This document shows positions 1 to 7,448 of a DNA stretch of 33,297 nt, piece by piece (within the stretch, counting starts at the first letter, position 1; every line of letters starts with the position of its first letter). Position numbers and translations under genes: made by a program. Under the pieces are notes generated by a model, which saw nothing but the letters and a program-made list of their open reading frames with translations, did no database searches and had not been told where the DNA came from. This stretch comes from Bacillota bacterium (lineage in GTDB: Bacteria > Bacillota > Dethiobacteria > Dethiobacterales > Dethiobacteraceae): assembly GCA_018725565.1 (NCBI GenBank), contig QLUR01000031.1:1-33297 (forward strand), given 5' to 3'.

Positions 1-18
1 AGCTTACATGGTTAGGTT

Positions 19-102
19 TGGTGTCGGGGACGGGACTTGAACCCGTATGTCGTAGACACACGCCCCTCAAACGTGCGCGTCTGCCAGTTCCGCCACCCCG
101 AC
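19..102 (-). tRNA. tRNA-Leu (anticodon GAG)
   Basis: An 84-nt cloverleaf reads on the minus strand. The 7-bp acceptor stem GTCGGGG/CCCCGAC is followed by discriminator A and an encoded CCA. The D-arm begins TGGCGG, the anticodon loop is TTGAGGG (anticodon GAG, reading CUC/CUU leucine codons), there is a class II long variable arm, and the T-arm carries GGTTCAAGTCC. The length and long variable arm fit tRNA-Leu. It lies just downstream of panD on the same strand, with no integrase or att-like duplication seen beside it. Confidence 0.96.
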
Positions 103-135
103 ACATAGAGCAAACTTACGGCTTTCGAATTACAG

Positions 136-192
136 GATACCATGACTTAAGCAAAAAGGCAAGACCCCGCCGACATGGCGGCGCAGGGCAAC
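136..192 (-). terminator. possible terminator after panD
   Basis: Just past the panD stop the minus strand carries a GC-rich hairpin (CCGCC, loop ATGTC, GGCGG), and some nine bases later the run TTTTTGC. The gap between stem and T-run makes it an imperfect intrinsic terminator. It is the only candidate between panD and tRNA-Leu. Confidence 0.35.
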
Positions 193-200
193 GTCGCTGC

Positions 201-578
201 TCAGCTGCCGGTGCCTTCACTGTGCTTGACGGCTGTGATTTTGTTTTGACTGTCGACTGTGATTATCCTTGGCTGGTAGGTGAGCAGTTCTTGTTCATCG
301 ACCTGGGCGTAGGAAATAATGATGACGATATCACCGGGCTGGACCAGGCGGGCAGCGGCCCCGTTGAGACAAATCATGCCAGAGTTGCGTCTGCCTTTAA
401 TACAATAGGTTTCGAAGCGTGCTCCGCTGTTGTTGTTAACAATCTGCACTTTTTCGTAAGGCAGCAGGTCGGCCGATTCCATTAATGCTTCGTCAATGGT
501 GATGCTGCCTGCGTAATTCAGGTTGGCATCGGTTACGGTGGCCCGGTGAATTTTAGATTTGCACATTGTTCGCTGCAT
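201..578 (-). CDS. panD: aspartate 1-decarboxylase proenzyme PanD
   Basis: This pyruvoyl enzyme makes beta-alanine from L-aspartate for pantothenate synthesis in the cytoplasm. The 125-residue length is normal for the family. The self-cleavage site YAGS lies at residues 22-25, so Gly24-Ser25 is the bond cut to form the pyruvoyl group. The N-terminus ([10 protein letters not shown]) and the [12 protein letters not shown] block are family hallmarks. The ATG start is set by GAGGTG six bases upstream. It is the last gene of the panB-panC-panD run, three bases after the panC stop, so translation is probably coupled. Confidence 0.96.
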   Translation of the reverse strand: MQRTMCKSKIHRATVTDANLNYAGSITIDEALMESADLLPYEKVQIVNNNSGARFETYCIKGRRNSGMICLNGAAARLVQPGDIVIIISYAQVDEQELLTYQPRIITVDSQNKITAVKHSEGTGS

Positions 579-581
579 TTG

Positions 582-1427
582 TTACACCTCAACAATAATA
601 TTATCGATCAGACGGGTCTTCCCAAAACGGACTGCCAGGGCAATAAGCACACGTTTTTCAATTTTGTCAAGCTCCAGAAGATTTTCAGCGTCGACCACAG
701 CAATGTAATCTATGTGAGCCAGCCGTTCCGAATCAATGGCGGCCCGGATGAGTTGTTCTATCAAGCCGGCGTTTCTTTCCCCGGCAGCGATGCTTTCATT
801 TGCCAGGCAAAGGCTGCGGTATAGAACTGTGGCGGACTTTCTTTCCGCTTGGGTAAGGTAAGAATTTCGTGAACTCATAGCTAAACCGTCAGCTTCGCGA
901 ATAATCGGTAACACGTCAATTTCCAGGCCCATGTTCAGGTCTTTGGCCATTCGTCTGATAATAATGGCCTGCTGGGCGTCTTTTTGGCCAAAATAGGCAC
1001 GGTCGGGGGTAACGATATTAAACAGTTTGTTGACTACTGTCGTCACCCCGCGGAAATGACCTAGCCGCGAGGCTCCGCAAAGTCCGCTGGTCAGGCGCTC
1101 AACTTCAACGAACGTGGCATAATCCTTGGGGTACATATCCCTGGTCGCCGGTGCAAAGATTATATCACAACCAGCGCTGACGGCAAGGGCGGCATCGCGC
1201 TCCAGGTCACGGGGATAATCTTCGAAATCTTCACCGGCTCCAAATTGCAGAGGATTAACAAAGATACTAAGCACCACCAGATCGTTTTCTGCGCGGGCCT
1301 GGCGAAGAAGGGAAAGGTGTCCCTCATGCAAAAAGCCCATCGTGGGAACAAAGCCGATCGAATTTCCAAGGCGCCGGGCTTCCTTGATTTTTTCTTTGAA
1401 AAGAGTTATTTGCCTGATAATCTCCAT
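582..1427 (-). CDS. panC: pantothenate synthetase PanC
   Basis: ATP-dependent condensation of pantoate with beta-alanine to pantothenate. The 281-residue protein has the nucleotidyltransferase-fold signature PTMGFLHEGH (residues 28-37, HxGH at 34-37), GQKD at 147-150 and the KMSKS-like loop AMSSRN at 183-188. The reading frame extends 36 codons further upstream, but that part lies over the end of panB. The ATG at 1427 begins at the conserved N-terminus and is preceded by GGGAGGAC, which overlaps the panB stop. Order panB-panC-panD makes one operon. Confidence 0.96.
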   Translation of the reverse strand: MEIIRQITLFKEKIKEARRLGNSIGFVPTMGFLHEGHLSLLRQARAENDLVVLSIFVNPLQFGAGEDFEDYPRDLERDAALAVSAGCDIIFAPATRDMYPKDYATFVEVERLTSGLCGASRLGHFRGVTTVVNKLFNIVTPDRAYFGQKDAQQAIIIRRMAKDLNMGLEIDVLPIIREADGLAMSSRNSYLTQAERKSATVLYRSLCLANESIAAGERNAGLIEQLIRAAIDSERLAHIDYIAVVDAENLLELDKIEKRVLIALAVRFGKTRLIDNIIVEV

Positions 1428-1428
1428 A

Positions 1429-2268
1429 TTAGTCCTCCCGCAGGCGGCGGACGATTTCCTCGTCCATGGTATAGGTGTGCTCTGCAGAGGGGAAAGCAGC
1501 TCCCCTGACTTCGTTGATATAAGAACGCATAGCATCTGTCATGGGGTTGAAGAAAGCACCATATTGTTTGACGAATTTGGGCCGGATTTCGGTCTGCAGA
1601 CCAAGGATGTCATGAAAAACAAGGACCTGCCCGTCACAGTGAACACCAGCGCCTATTCCGATGGTGGGTATGAGAAGCTGTTCGGTTATCAGCTGGGCAA
1701 GCTGCCAGGGGACAGCTTCCAGAACTACGCTGCAGGCACCGGCATCCTGGAGAGCCAGCGCGTCCTTTATCAGTTGTTTAGCGATTTTCTCATCCTTCCC
1801 CTGAACATAATAACCACCCAGCTGGCCGACAGATTGCGGCGTAAGACCGATATGGCCGACAACAGGGATGCCGGCACGAACGATGCGCCCGACAGTTTTC
1901 GCCATGTCTGCGCCGCCTTCCAGCTTGACGGCCGGAGCACCCGTTTCCTGCACAGCGCGGCCGGCGTTGCGCACCGCTTCTTCCCTGGAGACCTGGTAGG
2001 TCATAAACGGCAGGTCGATGACAACCAAGGCCCGTTTGCTGCCACGGACTACAGCTTTGCCATGGTGGATCATTTCCTCCAGTGTGACGCGCAAGGTGTT
2101 TTCGTAGCCAAGGACTACCATCCCCAGGGAATCGCCAACCAGGATAATGTCCATCCCGGCTTCGTCAGCTATGCGTGCCGAGGGATAGTCATAAGCTGTA
2201 GCCATCGCGATTTTGTTCCCGGCTTTTTTCATCTCCTGCAGCGTGAGGGTAGTTACTTTTTTTGTCAT
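1429..2268 (-). CDS. panB: 3-methyl-2-oxobutanoate (ketopantoate) hydroxymethyltransferase PanB
   Basis: Transfers a hydroxymethyl group from methylene-tetrahydrofolate to 2-ketoisovalerate, giving ketopantoate. The 279-residue protein has the TIM-barrel family blocks AYDYPSARIADEAG near 25-38 and VGDSLGM at 44-50. Likely metal ligands are Asp46, Asp85 and Glu117 (KLEGG). The ATG overlaps the stop of the upstream DUF2520 gene as ATGA and has AGGAGGTG in front. The C-terminus abuts panC with no gap. Confidence 0.96.
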   Translation of the reverse strand: MTKKVTTLTLQEMKKAGNKIAMATAYDYPSARIADEAGMDIILVGDSLGMVVLGYENTLRVTLEEMIHHGKAVVRGSKRALVVIDLPFMTYQVSREEAVRNAGRAVQETGAPAVKLEGGADMAKTVGRIVRAGIPVVGHIGLTPQSVGQLGGYYVQGKDEKIAKQLIKDALALQDAGACSVVLEAVPWQLAQLITEQLLIPTIGIGAGVHCDGQVLVFHDILGLQTEIRPKFVKQYGAFFNPMTDAMRSYINEVRGAAFPSAEHTYTMDEEIVRRLRED

Positions 2269-3136
2269 CCCAATTCACCTCCTAAAAGTTTACACAGCTT
2301 TTCCCGATCCGCTGAAGAAAGCGTTCCCTTTTCAACAGCAACGCTGGCTGTGGCCAAGCCAAGCGACTTGTACAAGGGGGTCATCGATGGTGTCAAACGG
2401 TCCATTATTTCAAGATGTGCCTGCACTGTTCCTAAATCCCCCCTGGCGATAGGGCCTGTCAGCGCCTGTGTCGGACCGGCACTCATAATATTTTTCAGGG
2501 TGCAGTCAATAAGCGGCCGGATAGCAGGTAGACCTTGCTCCTTTTTAACACCAGCTGCTTCCAGCATTTGTAATCCGAGGCCGGCCACGGTGACAAAATA
2601 GTTGCAGACCATACAGGCAGCAGCGTGGTAAAGTGCTTTAGTCGCCGTGGGAATCTCCAGTGGTTGACAGGAGAGGTCGGCAACCAGCCGGCGGGCGGCT
2701 GGCAGGGCTGATTCGTCTCCTTCGATGGTGACAAACGACCCCGGCAAGTTTTTATGCCGGTCTCCGGATTAGCGAAAGTCTGCAGCGGGTGAAATGAAAG
2801 TGTCAGGCATCCTTTGGCGCGAGCCCCCGAAAGCAGGTCAGAGCAGTGGCCGCCGCTGGTGTGGATAACAATGGAACCAGGCCGGAAACCATCCTCAGCG
2901 GTTAATGCGGCGCAAACAACCGCAATTTCCCTGTCCGGAACGGTTAGAAAAATGACATCTGCCTCCCTGGTAAAGTCAGAAGGACAAGTGCCGTAAAGCA
3001 CTCCGAGCATTCTGCCGGCCCGGGCGGCACTGGTCTCAGTGCGGCTGGCCACGCCGGTGATTGTATGCCCAGCCTTCTTCAAAAGGACGGCAAGAGTTGT
3101 ACCAACGTTGCCGGCACCGACAACAGCAATCTTCAT
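2265..3136 (-). pseudogene. Rossmann-like/DUF2520 oxidoreductase (PanG-type ketopantoate reductase candidate), frameshifted
   Basis: First gene of the pan operon. The N-terminal part starts MKIAVVGAGNVG (NAD(P)-binding GxGxxG at residues 7-12) and runs to about residue 127. The DUF2520 C-terminal half continues in the next reading frame from about 2747 to the stop at 2265. One extra base in the run of five A (plus-strand T 2749-2753) would join them into a normal protein of about 290 residues. The run sits in the loop of a perfect 6-bp inverted repeat (2741-2760). The start at 3136 has GGGAGGTC upstream. Next to panB, with no panE in view, it may be the ketopantoate reductase; PanG-type reductases are, as I recall, of this family. 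The frameshift may be a sequencing error or a real mutation. Confidence 0.8.
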
Positions 3137-3163
3137 GGCGACCTCCCATGTGAAATATTCCCC

Positions 3164-3204
3164 TGAACAAAAACAAAACCTTCCGACCGCGTCAGAAGGT
3201 TTAC
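3164..3204 (-). terminator. intrinsic terminator or attenuator upstream of the pan operon
   Basis: On the minus strand AAACCTTC and GAAGGTTT pair across an 11-nt loop, and TTTTGTTTTTG follows. It lies between the last aminopeptidase stop (3346) and the pan operon start (3136). It most simply ends the aminopeptidase transcript, though a promoter before it would make it a leader attenuator of the pan genes. Confidence 0.7.
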
Positions 3205-3345
3205 CAAGCACTTTCATCCCCCCTGTCCCGGTCCACTCTACATGGATCCAAGCAGCTAAAAAGCAAATTTGGACATTCAGTTGTCGTTTCCCGGGTACAG
3301 CTCGGCTAAGCAATGCCGTCCCGTCAAGAATATCTTACCACAAGC

Positions 3346-4365
3346 TCAAGTCAGGAAGCAAGGGAAAATTTTCTGCATCTCCAGGGGATGGGAAAGAAAG
3401 GATTTCAGCAGGCGCACAGCGTTTTGCATGTCAGTAATGTCTACCATTTCGCCTGGAGTATGCACATACCGGCAGGGAATAGAGATTACAGCTGAGGGAA
3501 TACCCTCCCTGCTCAAATGGATGGCCCCGGCGTCTGTGCCGCCTGCCTGCAGGACTTCCAATTGGCAAGGGATGCCCTCTTGCTCGGTCAGTTCAAGCAA
3601 AAGTTCTTTTAAACGGGGATGGCAAATAACCGAGGCATCCTTGACTTTTATGGCAGGTCCCCTGCCAAGATATACGTCCATCGCAACAGGGGGTTCAGGT
3701 GTATCACCCGCCGGTGTCACGTCCACCGCCAGTCCCAGCTCCGGATTAAGACGGTAGCTTGAGGTGCGTGAACCGCGCAGGCCTACTTCCTCCTGAATGG
3801 TAAAGACTGCATATATTTCATTGTCAGTTTTTTCAAGTTCCCTGATTGCGTTAACCAGGACGGCGCACCCGGCCCGATTGTCCATGGCCTTGCCAATGGC
3901 CCGACTGCCGGAAAACGTCAGCTCCCGGTAGTATGTGGCGATATCGCCTATACGGACATTGGCCGCTGCTTCCTCCCTGCTTCCTGCGCCGATATCCAGG
4001 TACATTTTGTCAAAGGCAAGTTTTTTGATGTCCTCCAGTTTTTCCATCCCTACCGTGGCGACTGTGCCATTGGCAAACACGACCTTCTGCCCCAGAAGAA
4101 TATAAGGGGAAACACCGCCGATGTTGCTGAAACGCAGAAATCCTTTTTCCTCAATAAAGGTAACGATAATTCCGATTTCGTCCATATGAGCGGCAACCAT
4201 CACCTTTGTGCCGTTTCCCCGTTTTACGGCGTACAGGTTTCCCAGTGTGTCAGTAAAGACCTCATCGACATAATCGCGTATTTCTCCCGTGATCAGGCGG
4301 GCAATCTGCTGTTCCCGGCCCGACGGCCCATGCGTTTCACTAAGTTTTTTCAGTAACTCCCGCAT
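3346..4365 (-). CDS. M42 family metallopeptidase (third of three)
   Basis: Cytoplasmic zinc or cobalt aminopeptidase of family M42 (glutamyl aminopeptidase/FrvX/YsdC type), expected to trim peptides in a large tetrahedral oligomer. The 339-residue length is typical. Visible residues are AAHMDEIG (His60, Asp62), MDNRAG (bridging Asp162), QEEVG (catalytic Glu192, metal Glu193), VDVTPAGD (Asp215) and a C-terminal RYVHTPGE (His302). All five expected metal ligands are present, so it should be active. Its start overlaps the end of the preceding paralogue by 16 bases. It is the distal gene of the operon and is followed by a terminator. The physiological substrate cannot be read from sequence. Confidence 0.92.
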   Translation of the reverse strand: MRELLKKLSETHGPSGREQQIARLITGEIRDYVDEVFTDTLGNLYAVKRGNGTKVMVAAHMDEIGIIVTFIEEKGFLRFSNIGGVSPYILLGQKVVFANGTVATVGMEKLEDIKKLAFDKMYLDIGAGSREEAAANVRIGDIATYYRELTFSGSRAIGKAMDNRAGCAVLVNAIRELEKTDNEIYAVFTIQEEVGLRGSRTSSYRLNPELGLAVDVTPAGDTPEPPVAMDVYLGRGPAIKVKDASVICHPRLKELLLELTEQEGIPCQLEVLQAGGTDAGAIHLSREGIPSAVISIPCRYVHTPGEMVDITDMQNAVRLLKSFLSHPLEMQKIFPCFLT

Positions 4366-5381
4366 TCAGGTAAGCCTCCTTCAACAATTGACTGCAGTAC
4401 CGACTTAACCAGCCGCAGCGTGTTTTGCCAGTCAGTGAGATTCAGGAGAGAAACAGGTGAGTGAATATAACGGCAAGGAACAGCCACAACCGCTGTCATA
4501 ATTCCTTCATGAGCCTGTGAGATTTTGCCCGCATCAGTTTGTGCGGCAGTCAGGCGGCGAAACTGATAAGGAATGGAATGTTTTTCCGCTGTTTGCACCA
4601 ACAGCCGCAGCATCTTCTCCGGGGTGATAAAAGATGCATCCATCAATGTCAGGGCAGGGCCTGCGCCAAGCTTTGTCACATGACCCGCCTCCCTGGTGCC
4701 CGGCACATCAGAGGCAGACGTGGTTTCGATGACCAGCGCCAAGTCGGGATGAACGGTGTAAGCAGCAACACCAGCGCCCCGCAATCCGATTTCTTCCTGA
4801 ACTGTAAATACACCTGTCAGTTCCAGTGCATAATCTTCTTTAAGCACTTCCGCCAGGATAGCGCAGCCTGCCCGGTTATCGAATGCCTTGCCTGTCAGGC
4901 AGTTGTCTCCGACTGCGCGGGCATTGGCTGTAAAACTCACATAATCGCCTAGCTTGACCAGTTTTTCCGCCTCGTCCTGGTTGCGGACACCCAGGTCAAC
5001 AAACAGATTGTCTATTTGAATAGCTTTTTTGCGCTCGTCAGGCTTCTGTAAGTGAACCGGCTTGGCACCGATAACTCCAGGCACCCGGTTCTTCCCGACC
5101 CGGACAGGCTTGGAAACAAGTACCCGGTCATCAATGCCGCCTACTTTGTGTACGCGCAGCAGCCCGCTTTTTTCAAATCCAACGACGATAAGGCCAACTT
5201 CATCCATATGGGCTGACAACATCACCCGCGGCTTCCGGCCGGCACCTTTCCGCACATACAAATTGCCGAGCGTATCAGTTCGCAGTTCACCGTACCCGGA
5301 CAACTCTTCTTTGAGAATTTCACGGACTTCTCCTTCGTCCCCGGATACGCCATGCGCTTCACTCAGCTTTTTCAGAAGCAT
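4350..5381 (-). CDS. M42 family metallopeptidase (second of three)
   Basis: Second of three tandem M42 aminopeptidase paralogues, 343 residues. The metal and catalytic set is SAHMDEVG (His58, Asp60), FDNRAG (Asp168), QEEIG (Glu196, Glu197), VIETT (Glu219 at the place where the two neighbours have Asp) and RYIHSP (His307). The Asp/Glu exchange occurs naturally within the family, so the enzyme is likely active, perhaps with a different substrate preference. It overlaps the first paralogue by 10 bases and the third by 16, which suggests translational coupling and possibly mixed oligomers. Overall similarity to the others is clear but far from identity, so this is an old duplication. Confidence 0.92.
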   Translation of the reverse strand: MLLKKLSEAHGVSGDEGEVREILKEELSGYGELRTDTLGNLYVRKGAGRKPRVMLSAHMDEVGLIVVGFEKSGLLRVHKVGGIDDRVLVSKPVRVGKNRVPGVIGAKPVHLQKPDERKKAIQIDNLFVDLGVRNQDEAEKLVKLGDYVSFTANARAVGDNCLTGKAFDNRAGCAILAEVLKEDYALELTGVFTVQEEIGLRGAGVAAYTVHPDLALVIETTSASDVPGTREAGHVTKLGAGPALTLMDASFITPEKMLRLLVQTAEKHSIPYQFRRLTAAQTDAGKISQAHEGIMTAVVAVPCRYIHSPVSLLNLTDWQNTLRLVKSVLQSIVEGGLPECGSY

Positions 5382-6430
5382 GTCAATCCCTCCACAAACG
5401 CTGCGTCGAGTCTGGCAGCAAAAGCGGCCAGCAGGCGTCCGGCTAGTTTTATGTCCTCGGTTTCCACCAGTTCTACCGATGTGTGCATATAGCGCAGCGG
5501 GACGGAAACCAGGCCGGTGGGGATGCCTCCGCGGGTAACCTGAATGGCCCTGGCATCGGTACCGGTAGCTCCCGGTGCGGTATCCAGATGGTAGGGAATA
5601 CGATATTCCCTGGCCAGACGGATCAGTTCCGCGCTGATTTTCGGGTGAATGTTCGGCCCTACTGTAATAACGGGACCTTTGCCGAGCGGTGCTGTTTCAT
5701 AGTCAGGAACTCCCGGCATATCACCATGAGCAACATCAACCGCAACCCCTATGTCCGGCACCACCCCGTACGTTGCCACGGTAGCACCACGAACGCCAAC
5801 CTCCTCCTGCACCGTTGCCACAGCAAAGATATCGGTCACATGACGCAGGCGTTCCAACTCGTCCAGGCAGCAAAGAAGCACAGCTACACCGGCACGATCA
5901 TCGAGCGCCTTGGCACATAGGGCGCCTCCGGCCAATTCCATGGGCTCCCGCTGGATGACCGCCAAGTCACCCGGCCTGACCAATTCTTTTACCTTTTCTG
6001 CCGGCAAAGCTAAATCAAGATAAAGGTCTTCTGTTTTATGACCCTTGCTCCTCTCTTTTTCGTCTGTCAAATGTGGGGGTTTGGCACCGATAACACCCGG
6101 CAAGATCTCGCGTCCGTACAAAACGATTTCCTGGCCGACAATTGTGCGGGGATCAATCCCTCCAACAGTTGCAAAACGCAAATTCCCGTCATCTTCCATT
6201 TTAGTAACCATCAGTCCGATTTCATCCATGTGAGCGGCAAGAAGCAGGCGCGGTCGTCTGCCGTCTTCACCCGCCCCCTTTTTGTAAAAAACTACATTAC
6301 CAAGGCGATCCTGCCGGACTTCATCAGCGTAACAACAAAATGCCGCTTTAATTATCTTGGCCACATGGTGCTCGTAGCCGGAGACGCCGGGTGCCTGGCA
6401 AATATCCTTCAAGAAGCGCTTAATCTCCAC
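5372..6430 (-). CDS. M42 family metallopeptidase (first of three)
   Basis: First gene of the three-peptidase operon, 352 residues. The complete M42 active site is visible: AAHMDEIG (His67, Asp69), LDDRAG (Asp177), QEEVG (Glu209, Glu210), VDVAHGD (Asp232) and RYMHTS (His316). The frame opens with GTG at 6430, preceded by a GGGGG ribosome site; this places the conserved N-terminus (FLKDICQAPGVSGYE) where family members have it. A promoter-like pair lies 36 bases upstream. The family acts in the cytoplasm on short peptides; in glycolytic or amino-acid-fermenting anaerobes it supports peptide use. Confidence 0.92.
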   Translation of the reverse strand: MEIKRFLKDICQAPGVSGYEHHVAKIIKAAFCCYADEVRQDRLGNVVFYKKGAGEDGRRPRLLLAAHMDEIGLMVTKMEDDGNLRFATVGGIDPRTIVGQEIVLYGREILPGVIGAKPPHLTDEKERSKGHKTEDLYLDLALPAEKVKELVRPGDLAVIQREPMELAGGALCAKALDDRAGVAVLLCCLDELERLRHVTDIFAVATVQEEVGVRGATVATYGVVPDIGVAVDVAHGDMPGVPDYETAPLGKGPVITVGPNIHPKISAELIRLAREYRIPYHLDTAPGATGTDARAIQVTRGGIPTGLVSVPLRYMHTSVELVETEDIKLAGRLLAAFAARLDAAFVEGLTCF

Positions 6431-6465
6431 AGGAAACCCCCATTCTGAGAACTCATCCTTAACAA

Positions 6466-6495
6466 ACTATATCATAGATTTTATAAGGGTAGCAA
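6466..6495 (-). promoter_or_regulatory. putative sigma-A promoter of the M42 operon
   Basis: The minus strand reads TTGCTA, an 18-base spacer, then TATAGT. The -10 box ends 36 bases before the GTG start at 6430. The upstream gene stops at 6565, so a separate promoter here is reasonable. Confidence 0.5.
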
Positions 6496-6564
6496 GTTCT
6501 TAGGGCCGGTTTCGCGATGTTGCCGCAGTCAGCATGCTCTATCCATGAAATAGAAGATATCTGC

Positions 6565-7440
6565 CTATAAAGCTTCATAGTGTTCCCCGCTTTCCCGTAT
6601 AGTGACAAGCCCCTTTTTTTGCATCACTTCCAGGTGTTTCGTAATCATATTTCTTTCAAAAAAGCGGTAAAGTTGTTGCGGTTGAGGATGGTGGCCGAAG
6701 ATCATTTTTAAATCAATTAGTTGATCCAAGGTTTTCGGCCCGTTCAACAGCTCCTGGTACAATATCTCTTCACGACTGTCAATTATTGAAGCAAATCCGG
6801 CCAAACGCCGGTCAATATCTTCGGTCACAGGTTCGCTGTGGCTGGTTAAAAGCAGGGTTGGTTTCAGGCTGCGGAGGCGCCTGATAGAACTCTGGAACTG
6901 TGTCAGATCCGAAGAAGGATTCCCATACCAGGGGCCAAAAGAAGTAAGGTCGATATCCGCGGTAAAAACCGTATCATATTCTTCAATCAAAAAGGCGCAG
7001 TGCCCCGGTGTATGGCCAGGAGTATGAATAATCCGGATGGTAAACTTGCCTAGATCGATCCGCTGCCCGTCTTCTATAAAACCGGATAAATCCGTCGGTG
7101 TAAATCCGTTCTGGTTGATAATGCGCCAGTTACCTTCCTCGGGAACCCGGTCCAGCCCGCTCAGTTTAAAAAAACCTTGCGCGCTTTTTACTCCGGGCGC
7201 ATCAAGGGAGTGTATATGGAAGGCGGATTTAGAAAAGAGGGCATTGCTCATGACGTGATCGCGGTGGTAGTGGCTTAACAGCACTCGGTCCACATGTCCG
7301 GTCAGCCGCTTCAGGATAGAACCAGCGCCGGTGTCAATAAGCAAGCTGTCGTTTCCTTTTAGATAAAGAGAATGGGCAAACGGGAAACGGGCTTTGTTTT
7401 CCGCCCTGACCAGCCAAACCCCGGGATTTAGTTGTTCCAT
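6565..7440 (-). CDS. MBL-fold metallo-hydrolase with C-terminal winged-helix-like region
   Basis: Metallo-beta-lactamase-fold protein of 291 residues, cytoplasmic (no signal peptide). The binuclear metal motif is HYHRDH (His57, His59, Asp61, His62), followed by HTPGHTPGH (His143), TADID (Asp162) and TSHSEP (His201). The last 80 or so residues, predicted helical with MQKKGLV near the end, resemble the winged-helix tail of the LACTB2/RNase-Z-like subgroup. It starts 8 bases after the stop of the ABC exporter pair and so ends the operon begun at cimA. The substrate is unknown: thioester hydrolase, nuclease or detoxifying hydrolase are all possible. Confidence 0.88.
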   Translation of the reverse strand: MEQLNPGVWLVRAENKARFPFAHSLYLKGNDSLLIDTGAGSILKRLTGHVDRVLLSHYHRDHVMSNALFSKSAFHIHSLDAPGVKSAQGFFKLSGLDRVPEEGNWRIINQNGFTPTDLSGFIEDGQRIDLGKFTIRIIHTPGHTPGHCAFLIEEYDTVFTADIDLTSFGPWYGNPSSDLTQFQSSIRRLRSLKPTLLLTSHSEPVTEDIDRRLAGFASIIDSREEILYQELLNGPKTLDQLIDLKMIFGHHPQPQQLYRFFERNMITKHLEVMQKKGLVTIRESGEHYEAL

Positions 7441-7448
7441 TTATATTA

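Noticed and set aside
19-102. tRNA gene as integration site of a genomic island
   Set aside because: No integrase, no duplicated tRNA end seen in the window, and the neighbouring genes are core metabolism.
1342-2601. 419-codon plus-strand open frame across panB and panC
   Set aside because: It is the antisense of panC, panB and the DUF2520 gene, which have clear motifs and ribosome sites on the minus strand; its translation has no domain-like pattern.
2741-2760. Programmed -1 frameshift in the DUF2520 gene
   Set aside because: Not a canonical X XXY YYZ heptamer in the right phase, and the family is normally one uninterrupted frame; mutation or read error is simpler.
3137-3345. Riboswitch or T-box before the pan operon
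   Set aside because: Only a single terminator-like hairpin was found; no T-box bulge or known aptamer motif.
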